A DNA stretch of 33,620 nt from an uncultured Bacteroidota bacterium (GCA_903829015.1 CAIKOJ010000059.1:1-33620), one strand, 5' to 3'; positions 17,116 through 26,815 are shown, counted from the first letter of the stretch. The notes: a model not told the origin generated them from the letters alone. Numbers and translations are program-made.

Positions 17116-19626
17116 TTAATTCTTAACGAATTTCTGAACTTTACTACCGTTATCACCCTTCAGAGAGATGTAATAAACTCCTGGTGCAAGGTTTTTAATA
17201 TCAAGTTTTGTTTCGGCTTTAGTAATTACCTGTTTCATCATTTCCGAACCAATTGCATTTGTGATGGTGCATGAATTGTAAGCACCTTCTGTCATATTCA
17301 CCACCAGCTCTTCTTTGGCCGGATTTGGATAAATATGCAGATTGCTAGCGTTCACATCAACTACTTTCGACGGTGCACCTATAATGTCAGTGACAGTATT
17401 CGTCAATACCACCGGATTGTTGTCAAAATAAATGCCTGATCTGTTCTGGATAACTGTTCCAACCGGCAATCCTGCTTTTGCATTTACAGTAAATACGATC
17501 ATACCCACTGACTTTCCGTGATGCGAGCTATCTAACAGATTGATCTTAGGGAAATCAAACTTAACGATATGGTGACCTGCTGCATCAGTAAGATTAGAAA
17601 CCATCATCTTTGCTGTGCTCATCAGCATCCGCATAGACGAGATATCAACATTATTAGACAGCGTATCCATTACACGGATATTGAAAGCCGTATCAGTTCC
17701 TGTATTCTCAAACTCAATTGTGTACTGAAGTTTGGTGCCGGCTGATATATATCCTTCAGGAGTAACCTGCATGAAGTTAGGATCATAACCACCCTGAACG
17801 GTATCTACTCTCACACAAGCGTTATTTGACGGATTGATGTCGCCCGATGTTGGACTAACAGAGCAATCATTATAAACAGTGTCTCCTACTGCATACCATG
17901 GACCCGGTGCTTCGAAATGGAAACTGATGACGGTTGGTGCTGCATTTGCGGTAGACAATCCGCCTGCATTCCAGGTAACTGTTGTACCCGAAATAGAAGA
18001 AGGCGTCACACTTGACAACCAGTAATCGTATTTAGGACTAACCGTCATAGATATCGTGCCGGTAGTAAGCGCGCAATAGGTGTTATCTACAGCTATGTTA
18101 CCCCTGAAAGTGTGAATACCTGCTCTCACCGTAGGGAATATCCTCAAATCAAAGGTTGAGCCAGTAGTACAGTTCATTCCGAAGTACCTTGCCGAATCTA
18201 TACTTACACCTGTAACCAGCGTATCGGTAATATAACCAACAGACGGACAGCCAACAGTAAATCCTCCTGTTGTTGAAATGACAGTAAATTTATAAACATC
18301 ACCTGCATTACCGTAAGCTATATAATAGAATCCACTGGTAGCAGAAATTGTATCAATGGTCACACCGTTAGAGTCGACTCTGGTAAGTGATGGCTGGTAA
18401 ATATCAGGTTCGCCGCCATCCTGCACACAGTTAAAATTTGCATCCAGATAAAAACCAACAGGAATCACATTGCACATCATATAATTGTGTGTATAAGATA
18501 CCGAATCTATTGCCGTCGAACCGCTGTAAAGCACGTGTTTTACAGTATACGCACCAGAGGTTGCATAAACGTGCGTAAAATCGGAATAACCACCTGTACC
18601 TGCACTAAGTATTGGGTGTGTATCGCCACTGGCATCACCGTAATCAGTAACTACAGTAAGACCGGTATAATACGTTGGTGTTGTTACATAAAACTCTACA
18701 TCTGCACAATGGTTGGATGGGAAAACAGAAAAACTGTCCGCCGCATGTGTAACTCCACCTATTGGCATCAATGCCGTTCTGGATGTTACGGCGTTCTCAA
18801 TTTCCCTATCTGATGTGGTTGCTCCGAATTTCTCCACCATACCTACTACACTCATCTGAAAGGGATTAGAACCTGTCGGAACGGTATAAGTATAATGTTT
18901 GGTTACAGTAGTACCAGCTGTTGGGTTAGTGAACGCAGCTTCACCCCAGATACTGCCGGCAGGAGCTAAAACACTTCTTACAACAGAATTATGCCAAAAC
19001 AAGGTTGTGGGCATGATAGGATTACCGGCAGTTACCCACCACGATGTACTACCAGTGCAAGATGTAGTGCCGCCGGTGCTGCCATAGTAATTTCGCTGAT
19101 TATAGGTTGAAGTTGGACCGCTGGCGATACTGTCTTCCACCACATAGCCATTTATATACCAGTTGCCGGTAAGCGAAGAAAGCGCAGTACCCGTGATCTG
19201 AACATCCATAACCCTTGTTGACGGGTTATACGTACATAACATATCCACGTCAAAATTTGGCGACAAAGCGTTGCGCACGCCTACATTTGTCTCAAATGGC
19301 CTGTTTTGTCCTACTGCACCCGAAAAGGTTGCCCTGTCTATTGTTCCCATCGGATAACCTGCTATATACCCGGAGCCAGTACAATAAGGGTCGCCTGTTA
19401 TCTGCATAGGATCGCCGTTATGCCAGGCCATAACGATAGTATTTCCATACATTGGTATTACTTTCTCATCTATATCCTGAAAAGCGTCGGGGCAAAATCC
19501 TGCCCAGGCACCCGTTGACACTTCAAGTACCGGATTTTTTGTACCCGATGTGCCTACATGGTACTGACCGTGAGCCAGCTGCACGATGGATGATAGCGAC
19601 AATAATGATAAAAGGATTCTCTTCAT
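17116..19626 (-). CDS. Secreted T9SS protein with Omp28-like head and shared PKD/Sdr-like/DUF7619-like carrier (paralog A)
   Basis: An 836-residue exported protein with a signal peptide (cleavage about AHG-Q21). Head, residues 22-295: VLEVSTGAWAGFCPDAFQ followed by GNTIVMAWHNGDPM and GYPMGTIDR, the pattern of Omp28-related proteins with a thioredoxin-like core. Here the usual first Cys of the TWCGYCP-type motif is Ala (WAGFCP), leaving C45 alone. Carrier, about 296-750: a PKD-like segment (DYGDASGD and HVYATSGAYTVKHVLYS); an SdrB-like segment with a Ca-type loop (FYLDANFNCVQDGGEP); and a conserved-repeat domain resembling DUF7619 (GYDPNFMQVTPEG, IEFENTGTDTAFN, NRSGIYFDNN). The T9SS type A tail runs from about 763 (LHIYPNPAKEELVVN, ending KVQKFVKN). 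The carrier and tail match the next two genes upstream on the strand. The function is unknown; surface display is inferred. Confidence 0.85.
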   Translation of the reverse strand: MKRILLSLLSLSSIVQLAHGQYHVGTSGTKNPVLEVSTGAWAGFCPDAFQDIDEKVIPMYGNTIVMAWHNGDPMQITGDPYCTGSGYIAGYPMGTIDRATFSGAVGQNRPFETNVGVRNALSPNFDVDMLCTYNPSTRVMDVQITGTALSSLTGNWYINGYVVEDSIASGPTSTYNQRNYYGSTGGTTSCTGSTSWWVTAGNPIMPTTLFWHNSVVRSVLAPAGSIWGEAAFTNPTAGTTVTKHYTYTVPTGSNPFQMSVVGMVEKFGATTSDREIENAVTSRTALMPIGGVTHAADSFSVFPSNHCADVEFYVTTPTYYTGLTVVTDYGDASGDTHPILSAGTGGYSDFTHVYATSGAYTVKHVLYSGSTAIDSVSYTHNYMMCNVIPVGFYLDANFNCVQDGGEPDIYQPSLTRVDSNGVTIDTISATSGFYYIAYGNAGDVYKFTVISTTGGFTVGCPSVGYITDTLVTGVSIDSARYFGMNCTTGSTFDLRIFPTVRAGIHTFRGNIAVDNTYCALTTGTISMTVSPKYDYWLSSVTPSSISGTTVTWNAGGLSTANAAPTVISFHFEAPGPWYAVGDTVYNDCSVSPTSGDINPSNNACVRVDTVQGGYDPNFMQVTPEGYISAGTKLQYTIEFENTGTDTAFNIRVMDTLSNNVDISSMRMLMSTAKMMVSNLTDAAGHHIVKFDFPKINLLDSSHHGKSVGMIVFTVNAKAGLPVGTVIQNRSGIYFDNNPVVLTNTVTDIIGAPSKVVDVNASNLHIYPNPAKEELVVNMTEGAYNSCTITNAIGSEMMKQVITKAETKLDIKNLAPGVYYISLKGDNGSKVQKFVKN

Positions 19627-20011
19627 AACTATTTGTTTAAAGGTTTAAATCACGGTTGAATAATGTTCTAACTATTAGACGTAAATGCAACGAGCAATCT
19701 TTGCATGCATATATATTTATTTTATTTGCAGCTAAATCTACTATTATTCCGGGCACATCTTCGCCAACACAATATTAGACGTAAAATTACAATTAAACGT
19801 TAGGAGGATATTCGTATATTTATTTTCTGCGTTCTTCATTGACATTTTAGGCTACCTAATGCCATTTAGTCCGCTGAAAACCAGATTAGTTGATTTTAAA
19901 TCTGGTCTAAAAATTCTCTGCAAATACCCACAATCATATTTCACTGTGGTGGTAATACAAGAAAAATGCGCCATCCGCATCCGGATAGCGCATTTCCATT
20001 TCTTGAGCATT
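19627..20011. other. 385-base intergenic region holding a terminator, upstream region of paralog A and a 13-bp direct repeat
   Basis: I see no gene here. The right end holds the terminator of the gene at 20012. The left end must carry the promoter of the gene starting at 19626. TATTAGACGTAAA occurs twice, at 19673-19685 and 19773-19785, exactly 100 bases apart in direct orientation. An open frame running from 19859 into the next gene has no homology I recognise and is probably spurious. Confidence 0.5.
19964..19995 (-). terminator. Intrinsic terminator after paralog B
   Basis: AAATGCGC-C-ATCCG (19964-19977) pairs with CGGAT-A-GCGCATTT (19982-19995): 13 pairs around one mismatch, with a four-base loop. 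On the minus strand the stem ends in a TTTTTC run. It lies 16 bases past the stop at 20012. Confidence 0.75.
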
Positions 20012-22642
20012 TTATTTCTTAACAACTTTCCTGATCATATTACCGCTCTCCCCTCTGAGGGTAACGTAATATAAACCGGCAGGCAGTGCTTTAATATCTA
20101 CTTTAGTATATGTAGATGTAATTGACTGATGGTTCATCATTTGACCCATACTGTTAGTGATAGAGTACGATGTATAAGCGCCTGTTTCAGTCATTATGGT
20201 AAGTTCGTCCGATGCCGGGTTAGGATAAATTTCAGCTTTATTGCTGTTCACCAATACCGGTACACCATTGTCTTCTATGCAACCTGTAATATTTTCTACC
20301 CCGTTGGTCATCACTACAGCATTATCATCAAAGTAAATACCGGCGCGGTTACTTATATGAGTTCCATCTGTCAACCCGCTTTTCAGATCTGCAGTGTACA
20401 TAAAGAATCCGTCACATAGGTTGTGGTGAGAACTGTCAAGCAAATTAATATTAGGGAAGTTGAATCTTACGATATTGTAACCGCCTGTGTTGATCAGCGA
20501 TATATCCATAGCGTGTGAAGCTGTAACAACTCTTACAGTCTTAGGATCGATATTGGCAGACAATGTATCCATCACATGTATATTATATGCTGTGTCATTA
20601 CCAGTGTTCTCAAAATGTACCGTATATCTGAGCGTCTTTACACCCGGAGCCACACAAACTCTAGGCAGCACCTGCATGTAGTTCGGGTCCCAGCTGCCGG
20701 TAACGGTATCATTATTACCGCAGTTGTTGTCACCAGGGAAAGCATCTCCGCTGAATGGCATAACGGCACCACTTGTCTGAATCGTGTCGCCCACATGAGT
20801 CCATGTTGAAGGAACTTCACCACTCACGTTAATGTGAGTAGGATTAGGAGCTGTGCTGGACAAAGTAAGATCCCAGGTTATAGTATTACCAACAACCGAA
20901 GTAGGCGCAGGACGTGCACTTTGATAGTGATACTTTGGGTTCATATTGAAAACAACTGTAGCTGGCAATGCGGCACATATCTGATTGTCAACAACCATAT
21001 CTGAATTGAAGGAATGCCTGCCCGCCCTTGCGGTTGAGAATATTTGCAGATCATAGCCGGAAGTACCCGAACATTTAAACCCAAATTCCCTGTAATCATT
21101 ATTGTAAACAAGTGTTGTCAAAGTATCCAATATGTAACCAGAACCAGGGCAATTCAAAGCCAGCCCGCTTGGCAAAGCGAGTGGTGTAAATTTGTAAATA
21201 TCACCCAGATGCCCGTAAGCATTGTAATACATACCGTTAGTAGCTGAGATAGTATCAACGGTTACACCATTAGAGTCCACTTTGGTAAGAATTGGCAGAT
21301 TAATATATGGTTCGCCAAAATCTTTTGTACAGCTGTTGTTGCCATCAAAAAAGAACTTAACAGGTATAGTGTTACAGAACACGTACTCATATGTGCTGTG
21401 CACAGAGTCTATAGCTACACCACCCATGTACATGACCATTTTTATCGTGTATGTACCAGAGAAAGGATAAGTATGATTGATAACAGCATAGCCATTTGTG
21501 GTAGCACATCCGGCAGAGAAAGTAGTAATGTTGTTCTGTCCGTCTCCAAAGAATGTCTGCACCGTCATACCAGCCGAATAGTGATTCGCCATAACAGTGA
21601 TCTGTGGTCCGTTACACAATTTGTTGATCACCACACTGAAACTAGGTGTTCCGAAGTAAGAGAAAAAGGTAACCGATGTATTGATCTTCCTTACGTTGGT
21701 AGAATTATTAGAGTAGTAAATGTTTCCGGAACGATCTGATGTAAACATGTAGTTACTACCATATGCTTCCCTCGCAGGCACCCCTTCATCATACGATGTA
21801 CCGCAGCCGGCAATAGTATCTACATAGCTCGACCCAGAATGGAGCTCATATATTTTCGACCCATCTCCAAAATAAATATTACCGCTGGGATCCAGACAGA
21901 ACCGGTCGCCACCTGCCGGCAACAATACCGTAACCGCACTGGTGATTGCATCTATCTTTCTGATGCCTGTACCCACACCCGAATAATAAATATTATTTGC
22001 CGCATCAAAAGCAACTGTTGTAGCACCCATCACACCGGGTACTGTAGTAATATTATTAGTGATCGGGTCTACCCTTCTTAATACTCCCGTTGCATCAACA
22101 ATGTGCAGCACACCTGTATTATTTAATGCTATACAGCGGGCGTCACCAATATCTACACTGGTTGCCAGTGCCCCTTCGGTATACCCCGTGCCGCCGCCTG
22201 CCACTGTATTAATGATACCGGTTGCAGCAGTTACTTTCCTTACTCTTTGATTGCCTGCATCTACTATGTATAAGTTACGTGCTGCATCAATGCAAATGCT
22301 CTGAGGGCTGGCCAGATTTGCTGCCGTAGCCGGACCACCATCTCCGCCAAAACCCGCTGTACCATTACCTGCTGCAGTATAAATAAGTGCACTGGAACTT
22401 CTAACCATTCGCACTTTATGGTAACCGTAGTCGCCAACGTACACGTTACCTGAAGCATCAACTGCTACACCGGTTGTGCCCGGCAGCAATGCCGAAGTGG
22501 CACTTACGCCATCGCCCGTGGAAAACGAGCCACCGATGTAGGCTCCCACTACCGATGTAAGAATATTTACCTGCGCCGACGCAGTAAGGGTACCAACTAA
22601 AGCTGCCGTCAACAGCGCAACCGATAGTGAAAGTTTTTTCAT
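20012..22642 (-). CDS. Secreted T9SS protein with NHL-repeat propeller head and shared carrier (paralog B)
   Basis: An 876-residue exported protein with a signal peptide (cleavage about ASA-Q24). Head, about 50-325: NHL/SMP-30-like propeller repeats, seen as VAVDASGNVYVGDYGYHKVR, ICIDAARNLYIVDAGNQRVR (with TVAGGGTGYTEG between), VAFDAANNIYYSGVGTGIR and DPSGNIYFGDGSKI. Carrier, about 332-790: a PKD-like segment (TFFGDGQNN, TYPFSGTYTIKMVMY); FFFDGNNSCTKDFGEP with VDSNGVTVDTISATNG; and the DUF7619-like domain (WDPNYMQVLP, VHFENTGNDTAYN, LLDSSHH, NRAGIYFDDN). The T9SS tail starts near 804 (AEIYPNPASDELTI). Compared with paralog A, the C-terminal 540 residues align end to end while the heads are unrelated. 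The head could bind a ligand or cell-wall component; no catalytic residues are apparent. It has its own terminator at 19964-19995. Confidence 0.87.
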   Translation of the reverse strand: MKKLSLSVALLTAALVGTLTASAQVNILTSVVGAYIGGSFSTGDGVSATSALLPGTTGVAVDASGNVYVGDYGYHKVRMVRSSSALIYTAAGNGTAGFGGDGGPATAANLASPQSICIDAARNLYIVDAGNQRVRKVTAATGIINTVAGGGTGYTEGALATSVDIGDARCIALNNTGVLHIVDATGVLRRVDPITNNITTVPGVMGATTVAFDAANNIYYSGVGTGIRKIDAITSAVTVLLPAGGDRFCLDPSGNIYFGDGSKIYELHSGSSYVDTIAGCGTSYDEGVPAREAYGSNYMFTSDRSGNIYYSNNSTNVRKINTSVTFFSYFGTPSFSVVINKLCNGPQITVMANHYSAGMTVQTFFGDGQNNITTFSAGCATTNGYAVINHTYPFSGTYTIKMVMYMGGVAIDSVHSTYEYVFCNTIPVKFFFDGNNSCTKDFGEPYINLPILTKVDSNGVTVDTISATNGMYYNAYGHLGDIYKFTPLALPSGLALNCPGSGYILDTLTTLVYNNDYREFGFKCSGTSGYDLQIFSTARAGRHSFNSDMVVDNQICAALPATVVFNMNPKYHYQSARPAPTSVVGNTITWDLTLSSTAPNPTHINVSGEVPSTWTHVGDTIQTSGAVMPFSGDAFPGDNNCGNNDTVTGSWDPNYMQVLPRVCVAPGVKTLRYTVHFENTGNDTAYNIHVMDTLSANIDPKTVRVVTASHAMDISLINTGGYNIVRFNFPNINLLDSSHHNLCDGFFMYTADLKSGLTDGTHISNRAGIYFDDNAVVMTNGVENITGCIEDNGVPVLVNSNKAEIYPNPASDELTIMTETGAYTSYSITNSMGQMMNHQSITSTYTKVDIKALPAGLYYVTLRGESGNMIRKVVKK

Positions 22643-22778
22643 AAGAACATGATTGAGGTTAAAAAATAGAGTCGTTGTGTTCGTAAATATACCGAATTTT
22701 TGAAATAAAAAAATTAATATTCCTTTTTTACTCCCACAAAAATTTAAAATATTATTAACACAATAAGTATGCCAAACA

Positions 22779-25700
22779 TTACATTTTCACAAATTTCCTG
22801 ATTGCAACACCCTCCCCGCCTTTCAGAGTTACATAGTACAATCCCGGCGCAAGTTTACCTACATCGGTCTTTGTTACTGCACTACTAATATTTTGGTCCA
22901 CCAATACCTGCCCCATACTGTTGCTAATAGTGAAAGAGGTATATAAATTGAGTTCTGTTTTGATCGTAAGTTCGTTGTTGGCAGGATTTGGGAATATTTC
23001 GACTAAGTTCCTTCCTGCAACATTCCTGACCGAAGAATAATCGGCGCAGCCTTTTACATTTCGCACAGTATTGGTCATTACAACGTCGTTATCATCAAAA
23101 TAGATACCTGCCCTATGAAATATCTCGGAACCATCGGGTACTCCTGCCAATGTATTAATCTTGAAAAATACGGCTCCATCGCACAGGCCATGCTGTGAAC
23201 TATCAAGGAGATTCGCACCAGGCAGATCGAACTTAATTACGGTGTGGCCGCCTTCGAGATATTTAGTAAAATACATTTCATGAGAGCTCTCAACTATACT
23301 CAGGCTACCTGCATCCAGATTGTCGGACAAAGTATCCAATATATGCACATTGTGCGCAGTATCATTCCCTACGTTCTCGAAATGGATAACATACAGCAAC
23401 TGAGTATCTGATGCGTAACATTGAGACGGAGAGACTGCAATAAAATTAGGATCACAGCTGGCTCTGACCGTATCTTCTCTGATCACGATATTATTTGTCA
23501 AATCTATATCGGCACGCCCTACGGGAGTGACGGTAAAATCATCATTAACTGTATCTCCGGCTGTTAAATAAACAGGAGAACTCCAAATGGCAAAATACAG
23601 ATTGACAGGATGAGCGTCTGTATTAGATATTGAGTTCATGTTCCAAATTATGGTATTCCCGAAAATGCTTGATGCTGTTGGCCTTGTATTAGGTGTAGCG
23701 TATTTAGGACTGTAATGCATGGTTAGGTCTGCATCTGTTGGTGCGCAGTAATTATTATGCACATATATGTTACCCCATTGATCATGTCTGCCGGTTACCG
23801 GAACAACAGCACTGACCGATAGCTCGCAGGCTGAGCCTGAAGTACAATTCAATCCAAATGCCTTACTAGAATATGTATTAATATATGCCTGAATAGTATC
23901 AGTAATAACACCTGAAACAGGGCAAAGAGCTATTAAATTGGAAGAAAGAACAGAAAAAGTATAAACAGTCCCCGCGGCACCATACGTAGTATAATACAAA
24001 CCCGCTGTAACAGAAATGGTATCAATTGGCACACCATTTGAATCAACTTTTACAAAAGCGGGAACAGAATTCACATGCTCTGTAGAATTCATGATGCAAT
24101 CGAAATTCGCATCATAAAACAAAGTGATGGGCAGTGATCTACAAAAACGATACAAATAAGTATAGGTAACAGAATCCTGTGGAACATTGTTGCTGTACAA
24201 TACTTGCTTGATTGTGTAATGCCCGGACGAAGTATAATTATGCATCACATCATTGTATGACCACCCACCCGAGTGTATCAACGGAAGGGAGTCTTTCGTA
24301 CCGTCACCATAATATGTTTTCATATAGAGCACGGGAGACCATCCATTAACTTTCACATATACAGATGGACTGATACACGAACTATCATTGGCATGACGGA
24401 TACTGTCTGCAGTTATCATGTATTGGTATGGAACATAAATTGTGTTTGAATAAGCGAATAAACTGCTGGTAGAGCATGTAACCTGGCATCTGTAATAATA
24501 GGCACCGCCCGGCGCAAACGTAAATGTTGTTGTTGTGCCGCCGGGTATACCAGACCATGTGAAATTATCAGGTGAACTTTGCCACTGATAAGTAACATTT
24601 GGCGCTATGCTGCAGCCGGCAAGATTGAGGGTAAGTGTGCAGGCACTGCAGTAAGTGGTGCTTGTAAAAGCCGTACCTGCAACCGGCATACCAGAGCAGC
24701 AGGGAATTGACAAAAGCTGTATGCCCGCTGTCCTGGCAGAGTCTCCTCCTACGGGGCAGGTTGCTTTCGCCCTGTAAAAAGTATTGGCGCCAATACCAAC
24801 GAACGAATATGGATTGCCTGTAGCACCTGGTATGTTGCTCCAGGCAGCACTGTCGGGTGATGTTTGCCACTGTATAGTGGCTCCCAATGTCGATCCTGTA
24901 TCCCATAAACTGATAGGTGTAGACGGACAGGCGATGAGCGATGTTGAAACTACGGCGCCCGCAACCGTAGTGCCGGAACAAAGCGGGGTAATTGCTCTGT
25001 CGAGATTTGAAGAATCGCCGAAAATATAGGCATAGGAATAAGTGGTACTATCTCCTGGTGCAAGATTTCCAAGTTTCGCCACAAGGCCTATTCCAATATC
25101 TCCGGGATGATGCACACCAGCTCCATAGTACGACGTACCTCCAAAAGTGGTATTCATTGCCCATCCTTGTGCAAGATCGGCTCCCACTGATAACCCCCAT
25201 GAATTATATATCACAGCAACGGCCCGGCTGTCAATGGCTCCAAGCCCAATGTAGGCACCCGGCAATGTACCTTTGGCTGATACAAGTACTCTGTGTACAA
25301 CGTCGTTTTGATAGGTTACCCAATTGTCTGAAACAAAACTACCACCCGGCCATGTTTGATCTATATCAGGATCGCAGCTTCTGAAAAAATAAATATTATT
25401 GATGGTTGAAGATCCGATATTTTTCAACTTCACATTTATCGTTACCCAAAGCCCGCCGGTATCGACACGAGTTTCCATATTCATGTACAACTGGCCTCCA
25501 CCCGCATTATAGATTCCGTTAATTGAAGCAGATTTGTTGACCGGCGTACTTAAATAGGACCCTATCCCCGAACTGGTAAATGTGCCGGAACCAGAGTAGG
25601 TATAAGATGGCCCACCACTTTGGTAACCCTGAACCCTTGAGCCATTTGCCTGCAGCTCCCAGCCTTCAAAGGGACTGCCCGCCAAAGTAAAATCTCCCAT

Positions 25701-25964
25701 GGAGGCCGGAGAGCCAACTGCCCATCCGTCGCGGCCATAGTCACACACCATCGCAAGCCCGTTCGAAGGAAAACAGGTTGCACAATGGCTGTGATACCCT
25801 AAAGGCGGGGGGACAGTGCCAAACGAACCATTAGGACCAATTCCAATTTCTACGAAATTCCCCTGCAGATAAGCAGATGTACCCACCAACTGACCAGAAA
25901 CTATCTTGCCTTTACCACAGAGCAATATCAGTAAAATAAAAAAAAGTAAATTTTTTCTAACCAT
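22779..25964 (-). CDS. Secreted T9SS protein with beta-sandwich and Ig-like head and shared carrier (paralog C)
   Basis: A 1061-residue exported protein, the longest of the three paralogs, with a hydrophobic signal sequence (residues 5-16, cleavage about VSG-Q25). Head, 26-515: first a beta-rich domain of about 300 residues that I do not assign firmly (VTINVKLKNIGSSTINNIYFFRSCDPDID is split by me into VTINVKLKNIGSS and YFFRSCDPDID; also YSYAYIFGDSS). Then come two Ig-like repeats with the ATIQWQTSPDSAAWSNIPGA and VTYQWQSSPDNFTWSGIPGG pattern and paired cysteines. Carrier, about 517-975: a PKD-like segment (YYGDGTKDS, YTSSGHYTIKQVLYS); LFYDANFDC; VDSNGVPIDTISVT; CDPNFIAVSP; IHFENVGNDTAHN; HRAGIYFDDN. 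T9SS tail from about 989 (VEIFPNPANNELTI). No clear terminator was seen after it, so read-through into paralog B is possible. Function unknown; adhesion or binding inferred. Confidence 0.85.
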   Translation of the reverse strand: MVRKNLLFFILLILLCGKGKIVSGQLVGTSAYLQGNFVEIGIGPNGSFGTVPPPLGYHSHCATCFPSNGLAMVCDYGRDGWAVGSPASMGDFTLAGSPFEGWELQANGSRVQGYQSGGPSYTYSGSGTFTSSGIGSYLSTPVNKSASINGIYNAGGGQLYMNMETRVDTGGLWVTINVKLKNIGSSTINNIYFFRSCDPDIDQTWPGGSFVSDNWVTYQNDVVHRVLVSAKGTLPGAYIGLGAIDSRAVAVIYNSWGLSVGADLAQGWAMNTTFGGTSYYGAGVHHPGDIGIGLVAKLGNLAPGDSTTYSYAYIFGDSSNLDRAITPLCSGTTVAGAVVSTSLIACPSTPISLWDTGSTLGATIQWQTSPDSAAWSNIPGATGNPYSFVGIGANTFYRAKATCPVGGDSARTAGIQLLSIPCCSGMPVAGTAFTSTTYCSACTLTLNLAGCSIAPNVTYQWQSSPDNFTWSGIPGGTTTTFTFAPGGAYYYRCQVTCSTSSLFAYSNTIYVPYQYMITADSIRHANDSSCISPSVYVKVNGWSPVLYMKTYYGDGTKDSLPLIHSGGWSYNDVMHNYTSSGHYTIKQVLYSNNVPQDSVTYTYLYRFCRSLPITLFYDANFDCIMNSTEHVNSVPAFVKVDSNGVPIDTISVTAGLYYTTYGAAGTVYTFSVLSSNLIALCPVSGVITDTIQAYINTYSSKAFGLNCTSGSACELSVSAVVPVTGRHDQWGNIYVHNNYCAPTDADLTMHYSPKYATPNTRPTASSIFGNTIIWNMNSISNTDAHPVNLYFAIWSSPVYLTAGDTVNDDFTVTPVGRADIDLTNNIVIREDTVRASCDPNFIAVSPSQCYASDTQLLYVIHFENVGNDTAHNVHILDTLSDNLDAGSLSIVESSHEMYFTKYLEGGHTVIKFDLPGANLLDSSQHGLCDGAVFFKINTLAGVPDGSEIFHRAGIYFDDNDVVMTNTVRNVKGCADYSSVRNVAGRNLVEIFPNPANNELTIKTELNLYTSFTISNSMGQVLVDQNISSAVTKTDVGKLAPGLYYVTLKGGEGVAIRKFVKM

Positions 25965-26276
25965 AGCACCGAATTTTATTCTTTCCGTTAATTAGACGGC
26001 AGTTTCCTTAATAAAGATAGTAAAAAGAAAGAACTTATTTGTTATTAAAACAATATCCTTAATTGCTAGTTAATATAATAGAGGATAGGTGAAAACTGAT
26101 AGAATTGCAAAAACGCAGTTACGAAAAAACAACACGGATTTGCACTTTGCTTCAACCAAAAAACATCCCAAAAACATGCTTTTAAATCAGATAAATCGAT
26201 TTGAATCACATTTCACTAGCCGGCAATATTATTTGTAAAGCTTGAAAAAAATATCGGACATGATTATATTTACAGT
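25965..26276. other. 312-base divergent intergenic region between paralog C and marR
   Basis: I see no gene here. The region is AT-rich and must hold the promoters for both divergent genes. AAATCGATTT (26193-26202) is a 10-base palindrome and a possible operator. ATTAGACG (25991-25998) echoes the core of the 13-base repeat upstream of paralog A. TTG at 26242 and TATATTTA at 26265-26272, 20 bases apart, are a near-consensus promoter only four bases before the marR ATG, which would make that transcript almost leaderless. Confidence 0.4.
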
Positions 26277-26729
26277 ATGAAGCTGGAAGAAGCCATAAAA
26301 TCCAATAAGTTCACCGATGAGAAGCAAAAAGCTTCAGTTAACGTATTGTATACTGCGTATTGGCTGAAACATAGATTCAGCGCGGCTATAAAGACAGATG
26401 ATCTGACGCTGGAGCAGTACAATGTTCTGAGGATACTGAAAGGCAAATATCCTGAGCAGATGTGTGTAAAAGATATCGGCAGCCGAATCGTTGAAAAAAG
26501 TTCCAATGTTCCTCGTATCATCGACAGGCTGGTCATCAAAAAACTCGCTAAACGCACACCTTCAACAGAAGACAAAAGAGAAACTTTGGTGTCATTAACC
26601 GATAAAGGAATTGAAGCACTGGAACGCGCAACAATACTTTTAGACAAAATAAACAACAGTCTTACCTGCCTCACAGATTCCGATGCATACTTGTTGAATG
26701 AACTATTAGAAAAACTGAGAAAAGAGTAA
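26277..26729 (+). CDS. MarR-family transcriptional regulator
   Basis: A 150-residue winged-helix regulator of the MarR type. The pattern includes LTLEQYNVLRILKGKYPEQM (helix before the wing), VKDIGSRIVEKSSNVPRIID (recognition helix region), RLVIKKLAKRTPSTEDKRET (the wing, with the DKR motif characteristic of the family) and LVSLTDKGIEALE. Such proteins usually bind DNA as dimers and repress nearby or divergent genes until a ligand binds. Targets are not known. Candidates by position are paralog C (divergent) and its own gene; the B12 operon downstream is already governed by a riboswitch. No ligand can be inferred. There is no hairpin terminator before the riboswitch region. Confidence 0.92.
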   Translation: MKLEEAIKSNKFTDEKQKASVNVLYTAYWLKHRFSAAIKTDDLTLEQYNVLRILKGKYPEQMCVKDIGSRIVEKSSNVPRIIDRLVIKKLAKRTPSTEDKRETLVSLTDKGIEALERATILLDKINNSLTCLTDSDAYLLNELLEKLRKE

Positions 26730-26801
26730 TTCGGTAATTTTTTGATTTTTTCGTCTTCTGCGTTTTATAAAAAAATATTCCGCAATTTAATTTTTACCGC
26801 C

Positions 26802-26809
26802 TACTTTTG
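26802..26809 (+). promoter_or_regulatory. -7 box of the B12 operon promoter
   Basis: TACTTTTG is an exact TAnnTTTG match placed seven bases before the first paired base of the cobalamin riboswitch, where the transcript should begin. A -33 TTG is not evident in the AT-rich sequence upstream. Confidence 0.55.
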
Positions 26810-26815
26810 CGCCAC

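Noticed and set aside
19859-20074. Small plus-strand open frame between paralogs A and B
   Set aside because: It runs over a terminator and into the 3' end of paralog B on the other strand and has no domain or initiation signal.
17116-25964. Possible composite mobile element behind the three-paralog block
   Set aside because: No transposase, integrase, terminal inverted repeats or target duplications were seen; tandem duplication explains the block.
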